Of a DNA stretch of 64,000 nt, positions 23,709 through 37,636 are shown in pieces. Source of the stretch: Morinoia aosen (taxonomy: Eukaryota > Arthropoda > Malacostraca > Amphipoda > Talitridae); contig CM059564.1 in NCBI GenBank assembly GCA_030386875.1, positions 63,717,936 through 63,781,935 of the forward strand, written 5' to 3'. The notes beneath the pieces are model-generated. The model had not been told where the DNA came from. It saw only the letters and a program-made list of their open reading frames with translations, and searched no databases. The translations under genes were made by a program, and so were the position numbers. The stretch's first letter is position 1, and every line of letters starts with the position of its first letter.

Positions 23709-26232
23709 TGGATAATAACGAAAGTTTGATAATTATTTAAGGCCATTAGTCTGTAACGTATCTGTGTTTACTTTGAGCCATGCCATGTTATATGCTCAAC
23801 GCATCAAATTTATCTATTACGAAACGTAAAGACTACATGAATATGTAAGAAATATACTGCAGCTTTGACCGTGATAACGGTAATATTTTAACTTATGCCT
23901 GTTTTCCTTCTGCCGTCCGCACTGTCTCAGATTTCACTCTCGCTTTCAACAGAATTTGATTTAATTATGCGTGAATGTTGTCTCGTCTCTTGAAATTTGA
24001 AAACTGTTCTTTGCTGATCAGCACGTTCGCACTACGATTGTAGTGAATGCATTCTCATCTCCGGAATGACTTCTTTTTTTTTTTTGCTCTGAAATGTATC
24101 AACTTGTAAAATTATAGTCACTGATCTTATTTTGGCACCTCAAATGTTTTCAAGTACTAGTAGTTATGGTCAGTGACTTTATTTTGGCTTTTCTTTAGAA
24201 AAGGACAACTAAACGCTCCCTCACATGTTCTCAACTGCCTATCCGCACCTCCTTTCAGAATCCGATGTGGGTCTTGTTTCCGATGCTTTCTCCACTCGTC
24301 CCTTCATTTTCCATTTCTTGTAGCCGATGTCCCCAGCAACCTCTTGCGTGAGGGCAATCATTGCTGTTTCTTTTATTTGTGTCGTTTGTATCCGAAGTTG
24401 TTCTTTTTCAAAAAACCATTTTCGACCGCGTGCTGTAAGAAGTTCAAAACAGGCTTCAATGATCACTTTCGAAAGTTATGTCATGTGTCGGAAATTTGAA
24501 GCATTTATTAAATGTAGCTGTACGTAGCCATGGTCACAAATAGAGCATCACATCCGTGGGCGTAAATCCCGTCTTTCCTCTCTGTCGCTTGGTTCCGTCG
24601 GTGCACGTATCTCTCCAGAGATCTTTATGTGAGCCTGTGTGCTGCAGACCCTTGCGTGGGACGTTATTACACTGCTCTGCTCCAGAGATCGATCAATGCT
24701 AAGTCTCACAATCCATTGTATTGCGGACTGCTCCCGCTTCCGCAGCTCCAAATAGCAACGAGGTCTTCTTGGTTGGGGCGAACTCTACAAACACAGCTAT
24801 TGTTGGGAACTGCTTCTGTTGGTTGCTTGTTCGACGTGTCTATTGGAGGATTCAGAGCCTCCTCGCCCTAATTATAAGAACCTTTCCATTCGCAAACGTT
24901 AAGATCCGTATGAACTGAGATGCTGATTCCAACGAATCTATCTTGTTACTCAATGTGTTTACTTCTGGTTCATAACAACGAAGTCTAAATTCAGAAGCGG
25001 TTTACTTCGAGTCGATGTTTTAGGGCACTTTAGGGCGATAATGTTATTTCAATGCTGCTGTTGTCGATCAATCGAGTCAAGAGATTGAGATCGTGTTCTT
25101 GAATACCAAGTCTTAAAGTAGCCTCACTAATTGAGGTCGTATTTGTGGTATCTTGAACTCCTCTGAGCTATTGTATTTTCACACTGCTGATTAAGAGCTG
25201 ATTTAGATTAATTTCGAACACAACTAATTCAATTGCTTCAGTTAGTTATTCAATTCTGATTAGCGTGTTACATTTCTGAACGTGTTACATGGCGTCAAAT
25301 ACACATGATATAAGCTCCATGTGGTTACTGAGAAGTGCCACTTAGCGTAAAAAATAAAAAAAATATATCATCCAGTAATGTCTTCTGTCAATCTTTGTAC
25401 ATTACTGAGTTCCTGGTAGCTGCAAATATTCCATTCCATGAGAATTACCACTCGAAAGTAAACTAATTACTGTAATATTTTTATACGAAATCATTAAATA
25501 AAATGTCTGTTGGAGCGTGTCTTATGATAATGGAAGAGATGACTTTCATTCGTTTGCTGGTGCACAGGACGTACTCTCTGTTTACTGATCTCGTAATTGT
25601 AGCATTTACTGAGCATAAATAGTACTGAATTTATTCCTAAACTTTTCATCAATCGATGTTTTACGGGTTTTGGACGGCTACAAACTATTGGACAAACATT
25701 TATCTCAGCCTGGTAAGGTATGACTCGTGCCTTAGATGCCTCAATTTGGCGGTTTTGTAGAACACGACGTTCTCGTCCAGTATTTTCTCCGATATGAGCA
25801 CCATCACGTTTCCAGGGTCTGTTGAGATTTCTTTACATAGTGTCGCACAAATTTCTTTGCCTTTTGAATATGCTTACGTGGAAGGAAAGAAGGGTCAAAT
25901 ATACTGTACATTGAACGGATTCCTTGGTTACAATTTGCGGAAGTATGAAAGCGTATAGCATCTTCAGTTTTTATTCGTGAAAATAGAGAATATCTCACGA
26001 ACTTTATACGGTGTAACTAATGAGTCAGTGAAAGAAAGTAAGAAATTGAGAAACTGAGACTAATGCGCATGGACAAGAACTAGAGGTTTCTCTTCCAACA
26101 GCGATGCCAACAACAGTTTGCTAGGATGGCTGAGATGTGTCTGCAGTCCTCAATGTATGGTGGAGTTCATCTGCTTTTCTGTCTGAAGAATGAAAAGTGA
26201 TCGGAGAAAGCGCTGGTGGTTTTTTTTAGTCG
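23709..26232. other. Unassigned AT-rich sequence
   Basis: Overlapping short frames on both strands at 24170-24530 and 24630-24870 have no recognisable product. Otherwise featureless. Confidence 0.4.
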
Positions 26233-26243
26233 AGGATGAATTT
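26233..26243 (+). repeat. Target-site duplication of copy 6, left arm
   Basis: AGGATGAATTT directly precedes the CCCCTCAGGGAG start of the retroposon and recurs at 26641-26651. Confidence 0.75.
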
Positions 26244-26640
26244 CCCCCTCAGGGAGATACAACTATTGTACCTATGGCAATGAGCACTCCTACAGGGAAT
26301 GTGTGAGGTCCCGAGCTGACAATTAGGTAGGCCTTCTTTTTGTTGAAATAAAATGTTTTTTGTTTGCTTTGTTAAGGACCATCCTTATTCGGTTCACTGC
26401 TGTCTTGTTTTTCAGCATCTCTAACTTTTTCTCAACTTTTATATCTTGTTTCTCTAACCTTCCTTCTCAACGTACTGTTTCTATGCGCAAGGGATCTTGT
26501 GCGATAACACACCTTGTGCACAGTTTCAGTGTTCATAATAAATGGTGCCTTCGTCCTTTCTCTCTTTGAACACATTGTTCGAGCTAAAAGAGACTGAACC
26601 TAACCAATCCTGTTATATGAATGTTGTTATATGAATAGGA
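26244..26640 (+). mobile_element. Family A retroposon, copy 6 (with extended tail)
   Basis: It begins CCCCCTCAGGGAGATACAAC and keeps AATGAGCACTCC, GTGAGGTCCCGAGCTGACAA, TTAGGTAGGCC and CTTGTTTTTCAGCATC. The long internal block is present as CGCAAGGGATCTTGTGCGAT. The 3' end is worn (GAGACTGAACCTAACC). It is followed by a tail containing two copies of TTATATGAAT, then the 11-bp target-site duplication AGGATGAATTT (26233-26243 and 26641-26651). The tail differs from the (AATCT)n of copy 1, so tails evolve freely or come from slippage during priming. Confidence 0.88.
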
Positions 26641-26651
26641 AGGATGAATTT
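26641..26651 (+). repeat. Target-site duplication of copy 6, right arm
   Basis: AGGATGAATTT, identical to 26233-26243. Confidence 0.75.
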
Positions 26652-28979
26652 TGAGATGTTCTTACTTTGACAGTGTTTGTATTTACTGCGTTTGTAAAGC
26701 GTACTATTTTATGAGAAATAACAGTGCATTCTTGAGTGTTGAGCTATATTTTCTCAACTCAAAATAAAGATCATAGACGGTAACGGAAATTTCCCCGATT
26801 CTTCTTTGGTGACGTATTTTTGTTGTGGTTCTCTAATAAAAAGTTTCATATTTTGTCTTCTGCTCAATTCCGGGTACATGAAGATATTCGAGGTAGAATT
26901 TGTATTCATGCTATTTTCTCGACATGTAACGGCTAAGGGTCGCAAAAAAATTTATGTAGTGCGTAAAGGTTTGAGTAATGCACGTGTACGCTTGGATGAT
27001 TTATGCTTCTTCGTAATTGAAATGTTCTGGTGCAAGTTTCAATCTTTTTTAATTTTGCTTTTGAGAGCATTTTTACTGAAGAAATTATCTGAACAGATAT
27101 CTTGGGTATGTGGGGAAAAATGGATTTGGAAATTTGTGTTTTTTTTTCACAGTATCATAGGTGTATTAATCTCGTGAGGTCCCTGAGCTTGTGGTTCTCA
27201 TGTACATTGCGTGCGTTGACCTTACCCAAAAATTTTTATTACTTCATCATGACTGTAATACTGTTAAGCATAGTCCATTCCGGCACCAGATTACGAAATT
27301 GTATAAATATTGCCTCCTTTGAAAGACGTAAAGGCGACTACGATGAAAGCTTTGTGTTGGATGCGAGACAAAACGGTCTGTAATTACAACTCATTCTTGC
27401 CGCGGTCTCCAATGAAAGGCCGACTTATTAGGACCTAAAAACTGGCATGACCGCACGCAGCTAAACCTTCGTTCCTTGCCCAATTTGATTGGATTTTTCG
27501 CACTGATCAAATGATACTGTTTAGCTCTTGAACTTCAAGCCTCTTGGAGATCATGTCCCTTTCCTAATGTCAGATAAGGTAATTAATGTATTTAAAAAGG
27601 AATCTCTATGCGGCCTTTTAGAGGATTGTGTCGCCTGTATTAATAATTGTGGCAACGTGTTTCAATGCAGTAAATAGAGTTCCAAGTCGGAAAAAAAACT
27701 TCATTTGTCATGTGTCGTTCAAATCCTAGCCTTCATCTACAACAAACGGCAATTGTCCCCTTTCCACTACAGCATATTATGCTGTTTGAGAGCAGCATCC
27801 AGTGGTTAACTCAATATAGTACGGGGACTGAAGCCGTATCAAAGGGAGATATTTAGCGTTTAAAGAAAGACGCTTTTTATCAAAATCTGATCCCATTCGA
27901 ACATGGATAATTCAATATTCCTACTGAAAATTCGTCGGAGTGTGTGTTTTTACCTGGATGGTATTGTATGGGCCATGATTCTTTTCTTAACTCATTTTGA
28001 CTCAATTTTCTTCACTACTGATATTTACTTCAGGTTGTGAACGCTGTTTTGCTGAGAGTGATGATATACACTGTTAATTTGAGTACAGGTTGTTTGTTCT
28101 TTTACTAATGTTTATCCTGTGTGAAAACCTCACGTATTGCAGTTGATTCTTAATCATTTATTTCGAGATCTTTGTAAAGTCGAAACTAGAATTAGTTATT
28201 ACAAGCTTGCTGTTCTGTTATTTCTTTGTTTTTTTAAGCACGTTTTTCTAATTGATCCTCGTTGATGTTGCTAAGAGACATTGAATTCCAGCTTGATAAC
28301 TTGGCGCTTCCCTCAGGTTGTCCTCACTCGACTCTTTTTGTTAATATATAGTGTCAGTCCTTCTCATTATTGTCCTAAAACTAGTTTTTGTTCTAAAACC
28401 CGGTGATCCCACAAAATAAAATCCGAAAATGCTAGGGATCAGAAAAGCAAATGCAGGAGACAGCTGTGGGCTTGGACTTGGGTAGCCTCTTCGCCATTAC
28501 GCGCACGTCCCTTCTAGGAGAGGCTGATGTGTCGCGCACCTGGCGACTACCATGAATATCGACCGTATTGTTGTGTTTTAATCTTTTTTGCGTGTAAAAG
28601 CTGCTTTTCTGTGCGCACTTTATCGAACGAGGTGCTGAAATTTTGAACCGCTTTATTTTAGCAAAACTGTCCTAATCTCGTTGTATTATTTTCATTGAGT
28701 TGAAAAGTCAAATTATAAACTTGGCTGATGGTATATTAAAATGCAAGTTGTTATGTGCGGCACCCAATTGCTGAAGATATATGACATCTTCAAGAAATGC
28801 GGGCACAGAGCAGTGAAGTACGATTTGTTCAAATTTACCTCACGACTGGTCTTTGTTTGACGCATTGGAAGTGCAAGCATTTTATGTACTGTGAGTGTTA
28901 GCTCTGCTGTATCTCTGGCGACTTCATCCCACTTAATTAAAGTAGCACTAAATTACAGAAAACAGAAAATTTTCACGCA

Positions 28980-29230
28980 GCTCCATATTTACAGTGTAAT
29001 TCGTTCAGCGCTGCACGGGGCGCTCCCTCAAAATCAACGCTCGCTGTTATGAGCGGCCTCAAATTGTGGCCCGTTGCGCTTCCCGGCGTTCGGAAATGCA
29101 GGCGTGAAATAAGTGTGAGCTGATTTATTTATTGGCGGTGTCACGGTGCTGTAACTCGCTATAATTTAACGCGTTCGGTTATCCATCCACGGCGGAGGAG
29201 GATCGCAACTTGTGTGCGAGCAGCTCTTCA
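28980..29230. promoter_or_regulatory. CpG-rich island, candidate promoter or enhancer
   Basis: GC- and CpG-rich stretch, surrounded by AT-rich DNA, containing CAGCGCTGCACGGGGCGC and CACGGCGGAGGAGGATCGC. Downstream, at 29367-29375, is GAG|GTGAGT, a consensus 5' splice site. An island followed within about 150 bp by a strong donor is the layout of a promoter with a first exon on the plus strand. No clear TATA box or initiator can be fixed by eye. Confidence 0.2.
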
Positions 29231-29369
29231 TGTCTCCCCGACGAGCTCAGACGCCGAGTTGCGTTTGGGCTTGTATATTGTGTTACACGGGTGCCAATGT
29301 TTATTGTTGGGCCGTGTGAGAGAGAGAGAGAGAGCTCTGACATTTTTTCATGGGATTCTCTACTAATCG
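29210..29369 (+). other. Candidate first exon ending in a strong donor
   Basis: An ATG frame opens at 29210 and runs to GAG|GTGAGT, where GT starts at 29370. It crosses a GA microsatellite, so the peptide contains an Arg-Glu repeat. There is no upstream acceptor and no recognisable domain. If real it is more likely a 5' UTR exon than coding. The support is the quality of the donor and the CpG-rich sequence upstream; chance is a serious alternative. Confidence 0.18.
29318..29334. repeat. GA dinucleotide microsatellite
   Basis: About eight uninterrupted GA units. Confidence 0.85.
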
Positions 29370-30780
29370 AGGTGAGTAGCTTTCTTTCATGGTGATATGT
29401 TAATAAAAAAGAATGTCAACTGCAGCTATAAGAAAATAATGATGACAACCGATCGACCAAAACGAAGGGGTACAATTCATCCGCAAAAATCCGACCGTCG
29501 GAGAAAGAAATAAAATTTATAAAATTCAAATTGAATCATTTACTCTTGACTAGATAGGCAAACTATCGAAACCTATAGTTTTAATTCACAACTTGCGTTG
29601 CCAGCCAAACCGAATGGCAGTAGAAACATAGCTCTAAGTATAAAACACTGACGTGCAAATAGATGCATAGGGTAGACATTTTTACTTCAAAATTCGCCCT
29701 GAACTTGAACCGGGGGAATCCTTCTCGCCTTCTCCCGTTGTGATGCTTCAAATAAAACCGCTGAATTTTCTTTCTACGCTGTATATATTCAAGTATCAGG
29801 ATGACTACCGAATATCCCCCTGTTGCATGGTTCGCTGGATGGCGAATCCGTAAAATGGTTCTAGGTAAACCTTTACATTTAAGAAGAATGATTCTCCTAC
29901 CCTGACTGGCTCTAGTCCTTGACGCTACTGAATACGTGATGTGGAGACAATCATTGTCAATCATGACTTGGAATCACTGCTACCTTCGGTGTTTCCATAT
30001 TTTTATGCAGCTTCCAGATTTGCGACAGATTATAGCCTTTACTGCCCGTACATGCTACGTAACTGTGATCTATTAATAATCCTTTAAAATTCTACACAAA
30101 CTACCGACTATATTTTATTTATTCGTTTTTACCTCTTTTTCTTCAATCATTGACATGGTAATTGTTATCTTTTGTGCCATCTAATGATTTTCCTGGTAAA
30201 ATATTTTCTAAACTTACTCTGTCGTAATACATGTTATGAATCAACCTTATTGGGAACAAACTTTTCCCTTCCCCCTTTTTTCTTTTCTTTCCTTCGTATA
30301 TTTTTGTAACTCTCCCTCGCCAGCGTCAAATCTCGCTGCTGTGATGCCATTATTGGGATCTCTCTAATTTGGTATGTTGTTATTTCAATGTCAAAGTTGC
30401 GGACGCAGTTTTTACATTCTTTTCTGCATCGGTCATATATTCCCTCTTTCCATGACTTGAACCACGATCGCATTACGAAAAACTTCATGGAGATATTTAG
30501 TTGAGCTGCCAGTAGTTAAAAAATTGGAAGAATATAATTATGTATGTTATTATGATTGTTTAATTTAACTAATGAGGGACATGACTGAATAATTCATTTC
30601 TGTAAGTGTGTCGATTATATTTCGATATTATCAAATTTTTAAAGCAATTATTTATTCGTTCGTGTTCAGTTTCGTCAATAATATTTGGTGATTAGCTCCT
30701 TCTTTCCATTTACTTGTTTTTCTTCGCCTAACTTACAACAGCAAATTAAAATGTAAGAATATACTTGTTTCACTATTAAA

Positions 30781-30837
30781 ATGGTGCCCGTTGGTACTCA
30801 ATAATGTATCACAGATCCTCTGTGAGAGAAGCACCAT
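30781..30837. repeat. Nested inverted repeats
   Basis: ATGGTGC (30781-30787) pairs with GCACCAT (30831-30837). Inside them TCACAGA (30809-30815) pairs with TCTGTGA (30819-30825) around a 3-nt loop. GTGCCCGTTGGT can alternatively pair with ACCATTGGGCAC. A two-stem fold is possible on either strand. It is not a tRNA: no anticodon arm or T arm fits. Confidence 0.45.
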
Positions 30838-32480
30838 TGGGCACAGCAATAAACTGGGTTACGCATATTAAGAACTCTAATATAGTTGCATCGCATCTAA
30901 AGAACTCCAACATGTGAAGGAAGGAGGTGATATTATTGAATAGGGGTCATTTGAGGTCGATCAAGATGAAATGAGTCCTCCCATCTTTGACACCTTTAAC
31001 ATACATTACACGATACAATTTAGTTTGAACCGAGCATGCTCAGTTTCACTGAACTGGAGCTACGTCTAAAAGAATACGGGACCACCACCCAAGTGGCAGC
31101 GATCTCTGAAAGGAACTCCTTGCTTGTTGACTTCTCAACAGCGCACGCGCGACATAAATGTTGTACCCCAAGCCAAGCTCTGCCATTCACGAGAATTTCG
31201 AGACGCGTTACGACGTAATATCGAGGCTAACAGTACAATTTGTCGAACTGAAAGAAAGTTCTACAATCTTGGAAAGATGTATAAAAAAGTAAATTATATG
31301 CTTAATGTTTATAATATGTATAAAATCCCAAATGATTTAACTTACACAAGCATGGAAATATTCAATGAAGTGATATGGCATTCCGACGACACAACTTCGT
31401 AGTTGCCTCGCAATAGTAGAGAGGGGAGGCGCGTGTAGGTGGAGAGCGAGGGTAGGTGCTGCGTAATCGGCATCGAAGATAGGGGGAATGTCGGCGTTCC
31501 TGCGATGAACGCAAGTTACATCACTGGTATTTTTCTCGTTGAATATTCATGATGTGGGAAATCTTTTGAAGGATTGTAGAGCAGATCACGGATACTTTGA
31601 TGTGTGAAGAGAACATGAATTTCACGAGTCACTGAGTATCTTGTCAACTCGTAAACGGGAGATCCACAAGCGGACCAGGACCAGACGTATTCTTCTTCCC
31701 GGAGCGTTGGTATTATTTATTTAATTAAAAAGGGAGTCGTGGGATGAACCAAACATCACGAGTGTACTTGTACCTGAAGCAACGCACCTTCATGGCTCCA
31801 AACCTCATCAACTTGTGCAAGAGTAGACACCTCGAGTGAAGCGTGACAACTCAAAAGTACCGCCACTCAGCAGAACTTGTCTCACGTGCGTCGGAGTGGC
31901 ATACCAACATCCCGATTCTGTATTTGTGTTGTTGACATTGCTCAATGTTGAAGTCATTGTTCCCCTTGATGTTTAGAGGTTATTACGATGTTATACTAAT
32001 TGTACGTTTTACATGTAAGTACGGGAATATTAAGATTTCGTCATGGGAAGTTATTGCTCGACTGGGTAATAGAGAGCAGTTACACTATTTGTGCGAAAAA
32101 CATGTTCTCGCTTACGGTAGGAAAACTTAACCTGAAATACAGATATTTGACTCATTTATATTCAGCAAATTTAATCCACTCCGTAGAGCAAAACCTGAGC
32201 AGAAATTTGAATTCATGAGGAGCGGTCAGTCTTAAATGAACTATCAATGAGATGTGATTTGCAGAGTATTCTTTCAACATACCTTCAGTGACTGATTTCC
32301 CATGTTTCACTTTCCCAAACGCGGAAAACAAATCTTTTTTCCTCGTATCCCTCATACCCAGATTTCAATATATCATGTTCCCGAAATTGCCAGGCATCAT
32401 CCCTCGCCACTTCACACACCCCACCAGCCAGTGAACGCATTTCCTTCTAATAAAACAAAAAATGAACAAAGTATCGAATG

Positions 32481-35400
32481 CCTCAGCATATAAATATATA
32501 TATATATATATGTATGTATATTACGTCCAGTTATAATTCACAAACCACTTGGTTATAATCTCGGTTTACATACATACGTGTCTGTGGAAATTTTAAAGTT
32601 AGGTTTCAATGAATAATAAAAACTTGGTTTAAACTTTCTTGGGGTACTAAAGGGTACTTGGGGTACTAAATTTTCTGCGGAAAAAAAATTAGTTAATTTT
32701 TTTTGTTTTCCCTTAAAGCTCTATTTAATTACTTATTTTTAAGCACAGCATGTTTCAGATAAAAAACAGGGCAAACTACATCGTGACATCATTTCTAAAC
32801 TAAATCAGATACCATTTAAGTGTATTACTCATCTTTTATCAAATGTTCTTCGTGCTAATTTTTGTATTTCTAACGAAGATTAGCTTTCGTTTCTGGTCAT
32901 ATTTGGCGTTGGTGATGTGAATTAGCCTAGTCCATGTGTTCCAAATTTTTTGAAACCACGCAGGATCCCTTTCTTAAATCTTACGCTAAACATTTGTTAT
33001 TACATCTGCATGGTGGTTGTGCTTCATTTTCTGTAATTCCTAGTTAGAAAGCCCCGAAATCCTCATTGCGGTCCCTCCTCCGGCTCTCGTTCTTTCTTAG
33101 TGGCAATAAATATGCGGTCTTACTTGCCGGCGACTCGACTTCAACGCTTCTCCTGCCTCTAAATTATCAACTTAAATATAACCCCCGAGGTCAGTCTCTT
33201 CAGTACGCTTCGTTTTGGCCCGTGTCGAGAGGTGGTCATCATTAAACTCGGACTAAGATGTTCCTTTTTTGTGTGTCTGTGTGTTTGAAACCCAACTTTC
33301 CTGGACTGATATAAATCTATGGCTGCTGATTTTCTGAGAGCCAGCGATTCTTTTACGGCCTGCCTTCTAAAACAAGGCAGCGGTCATTTGTTATCTTCGG
33401 ACTGCCTTGCATGGTTTCCAATTAAAACAGATGGCTCCTTCTGTACGTAATGTTTGCTCCGTTTCTACCCGCTGACGCCAAGGGTTAATTCTGCAACATA
33501 TGGCGCGATAATTGTCTTATATCTGCATGCAGCGTGCGTTGATGCTAATATTTGTAGAAGAATTTCATTAACATCCATATTTCTCTCAATTCAGAATTCA
33601 TCATATATGCCCGGTTGCGTTAAATCTTAAATTTAAACTTTTGTGAAGACCAGTTTTCGTGGAGAGAGTGGCCTGGGTGGCCGATGCTCCAGGACCTCGC
33701 GCTGTCCATTTCAAGTCGGCGTGTGTGATTTGAAACCGTCATCAAGTACTCGGTTTACGACTGCTCCGCGTGTCATTTTCTCCTATGGGTGTCTCGTGTA
33801 AATTGTTTTATGTCGTTGCTTCGACTTGTTCGAGTTACTATGTAATTACACGTAACGAATTACGGTCCTAAAGTTACAGACGTTATTGCCTAGAGTGTGT
33901 CGGGGCATCGAATGAATTTATAACTATGCGTTTAAATGAGCCTTTATGCCTCTGCTTGCATTATCTTCGAGTCTACAGAGCTTGAAGCCATGGCTGCTTG
34001 GCCTCTCCTCTGCACGAGGAATTAAATTATTTTTATCAAAGTACACTCATTTGGCGGTTCTATTTCGTCCAAACTATTGTCCATGTAAAACAAAATAAAT
34101 ATTTTTATTGTGGCCCGCTTAAAAATATGTATAATATATTTTGGGTCACAAAAATGCACATTTCTTCATGTTCCCATCGTTTACGTTAACTTGCTTCTGG
34201 GTATTATTCATTAAGCAGATTTACGGCACTCCTTAATTAACTATTGATGCTTGCGCTCGACATTAGGAGCAAATCATGTGCCACTTTAGCGATTGTTTTG
34301 TTTATGGCCATGTTATAGTTTATACATAGTACGACGTATCTTTACTGCTTCCAATTAATGGTAGTAAAACAGGTAAAATTGAGCTTATTTCTTATTTTAT
34401 TCTTAACAAATTAGCAGTGAAGGAATTAAGCTTCGCTACTGCTTGTTTACGGTCTACATGTGCGTCTGAAGCGACGTACCTAACTTTTTTCGTGGTACAA
34501 GATTCTCTCCGTGAGTTTTCACTCAATAAGCTATATGAGCTGTTGATTTTCTTTGAAGATTTGGGCTGCTCTAAAACTGTGATGCTGTTTACATTCGCCT
34601 CGACTTTGTGAAGCTCTCAATTTTGCAGCGGTGTTCATATTTTGATCTAAAGTGCATTTTTATGACCGATTTGAAAAGTTTATTGTCTGTCCATAAGCTC
34701 TATTGGAGGCATTTTTATAACTTTCCTGTGTGACGACGGTCGTCTATCTTCACTATTAACGTCTGTTGGTCGCTGTCTGGTTAGTGCCAGTTCACGAGTT
34801 CTCATCGCTGTTTTGTGTCTGTTAATGTGTTCATATCTCTAGCTATTTTAGTCCAGTTTGCGTTCGTATATGATCATGTCGACCTATTACCCTCCGTAAA
34901 ATCAACCTTCGGTGCAATAAGCTTGACCGTCTGTGAACAGAATTTGTGTCAAATTTCGTAGGCGAGCTAAAAGAGTGTGCTGAACTTATGACATAAATTA
35001 TAGCTTGGGAAACGATAGCCATTCTTGAGATGCGTAACCTACCTTCCAAATTGTTGTGCCTGACTACACGCCAAATGACGTCAATTTTTGACAAAACGCG
35101 TGAGATTTCAAATTGATGTGCAACGATCTCAACGCTGGATATATTGAATTAAAAAACTATTCTTATTCGTTCACAGTTGCCTTTTGCTTTGTGCCGCTGT
35201 AGAAAGTCTCCACTCTTTTACTATTATCCGAAAGTAAAGTTTCCGAAGGGCACCGGCGCCGAAGTTTCTGGGATGTCTCGCGCTGTCCACACCTTAGCAT
35301 GCACCCCCGGTCCCTGGCCACTGAAAAGTCGCAATTTTCTTCTGCTCCTTAAAATAGCCCTCGGAATGCACATGTGTCTCGTCCTACCCGCGTCGCGTCG

Positions 35401-36990
35401 TTGTTTTCATCTTTTTGAGAACTTTTTCTGCGTGTCTGACGGGTAGGGGAGGAGAGCATAGTGGAATATTTGCTGTCCTCGTGAAGTTACGCAACGAGTG
35501 ATGTGATGGAACTGGCTACTGGTGCACATCCTATACGTTAGGTGTGCGAAGAAATTCATTTTTTTATAGAGGTAATCATTATTGATTGTGTTTTTTTCTC
35601 ACATGAGTTTATTTTCGGGATCGTTCGCTTGAAAAACCTGTAAGAAACAACGAAGAATTTTTCTACGCTGCAAGAATTTTTGGAGCATCCTCCTCTAACG
35701 GGAGCTCGTCTTGCCTTGAATTCTAATGAGGCGGCAAACTATATCCGTTTTCAAGGACAGGAAATTCATGTCGTTATTCTCGGATCTTTCTTGCTCAAAT
35801 ACTGTAAATACCGGATATGTATTTCATCCAATATTTTATGGCGCTATTGCTATGATAATTACGACTCAATTATTTTCAGGTTTACATTTATAAAATTAAA
35901 AAAAAATCAAAATTTATTTCCTGCATTTTTCCTCAATAAATTAGCGTGTCTGTGACTCTCACTAACAGTGCGCAGGTTTACAGAGGAATGTCATCTTTTT
36001 TTTTGGACGCAAAATTAAAAAATAATTCTGTAAAATCCAGCCTTCAAGTTCCATTTGTACTCGGTATACGTAGTTTATGCGAACTGTTCTGGCGATCTGG
36101 CTGCTCTCGCGCTGTCGGAAATAGAGGGAGAATATCGGCTTTACTTCCCATTTTTCTCCCTTGAATTCTTTTCGTCAGCCTGTCTTTGATAAGGAGAAAT
36201 TTTTCGTGGTTCTCCCTTTGTGTTTGATGCTGACCATAAATTACTTCGATCGCGCCCTATAAATCCATATCGACTTGTACTCTTCCTGATGTATCCCGGC
36301 GCGCTGGCGCACCTGTAAAAGAGATCTATCACCGCCATGCGTCTCGGCTTCTATCGATCCCAGCACTCTTTCCTGAACACATACCTCTTCTGTTGCGCTC
36401 CTGCGCTTCTGTTCAAGTTTAGTCTAATGTTATTGCAACACTAATATCACGAGAATAATCCTTTGACTTGATGCCTGCTTTTTATTCGTGAAATCTCTGC
36501 CTTGTTTGTCTTGCATCCTTGATTTACGTCTCTACTAAAATTAAAATTTGCGGTTAATTTCAACTCAGCCCTTGTTTTTTGAAGCAAATGTGCCTGTTTC
36601 TGAGTGTTAACATTATCTTGTAATTTGTATGAGTAATTACCTGGATACCGATATGAAAAATTTCGGTTTATTTTCTCTAATTAAGACAACTATTCGAAAG
36701 TTACCATAGAACGAGACTCCCTATACTTCGTAATGTTATATAGATTATAATTTGATATACGTTGAAACGAAACTCGCTACTATAACTAAAATTAAGTAAA
36801 TGATAAATATTATTTCAAAACTATACTTAAACTCAAATTGATGGTTGACCGTAACTGAGAATGTACATATTGTGGCTGCAAAGCTGGCACGTGAATGCTT
36901 ACGGATATTACGCGCGGCTGCACTCAGGTTTAATGTCCGCACACAGATTTAGGTATAGATTGTGTGTTTATAAATATTTTACAAATGCGT
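32481..36990. other. Unassigned AT-rich sequence
   Basis: It contains a (TA)n tract at its left edge and a short GGGGTACT tandem near 32640-32670. A moderately GC-rich zone lies at 33060-33450 and another at about 33660-33740. No coding region is supported. Confidence 0.4.
32488..32520. repeat. TA dinucleotide microsatellite
   Basis: A run of TA units grading into TGTATGTATA. Confidence 0.85.
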
Positions 36991-37080
36991 AGGGATAGAT
37001 GAATAGTTGTATATTTATAGATGTATAGATGTATATTTTAGACGTATAGATGTATTTTTTAGATATATAGATGTATAATT
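36991..37080. repeat. Imperfect TATAGATGTAT tandem repeat
   Basis: Five or six units related to ATAGATGTATA separated by T-rich spacers of variable length. A degenerate minisatellite. Confidence 0.7.
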
Positions 37081-37567
37081 GCGTTTTAAGAAATGCCTTT
37101 TTCTAAAATACGGATTTTGAGTCATTATAAGAATATTTGAAATATTTCTATTGCGTATTATTAGAAAATTTGATTTTTGTTAGTAGACAGGGATAGTTTT
37201 TCATGAACAAGCTTGGAATAATGGGTGCTCACTGCTCAGCACATCATTCGATGAACAAGGGTGTAACATCTATTTGCAAAACGTCGTTATTTTGCACTAT
37301 CTCAAATAAAGAGCTAATGTGAGTTTCTAGGGCAATAGTTTAATTAAATATCCAAGAAAAGCATGAGTAAATTTGGGTAATCTATAATATTCCACCTAGC
37401 ACAACCGATGTATCCTCCAACACACCCGCTACCACGCCCCACACATCTAAAAGTCTGATGTCTCACTGCATGCGCTGCTTTTCTAACAACCAATAGTTTT
37501 TAATGCCTGTAACTCGTTTGCGATTCATTGACGTAGAATTTACTGCGATCAAGGTGGTGTTTTGTGG

Positions 37568-37636
37568 ACATGGTTCGTCGCATCACCCCACACCTAAAAT
37601 GTAGACATTGTTCTTCGCATCACCCCACACCTAAAA
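37568..37636. repeat. 32-bp direct duplication, 37-bp period
   Basis: Units at 37568-37599 and 37605-37636 share TTCGCATCACCCCACACCTA with two mismatches over 32 bp. A weaker related segment, CGCCCCACACATCTAAAA, lies about 140 bp upstream near 37435, so this may be a decayed longer array. Confidence 0.8.

Larger units (their letters stand above)
26652..32480. other. Unassigned AT-rich sequence, no family A copies
   Basis: Mostly featureless. A frame of 127 codons on the minus strand (29581-29964) and one of 123 codons on the plus strand (26806-27177) are within what chance allows and show no domains. The CpG-rich stretch at 28980-29230, the GA tract and the structured segment at 30781-30837 are listed separately. 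Confidence 0.4.

Noticed and set aside
29581-29964. 127-codon minus-strand ORF
   Set aside because: No family recognised, no acceptor/donor support, and AT-rich codon use like its surroundings.
30781-30845. Possible tRNA or structured RNA from nested inverted repeats
   Set aside because: Stems are short (7 bp) and mutually exclusive alternatives exist. No cloverleaf fits, so it is kept only as an inverted repeat.
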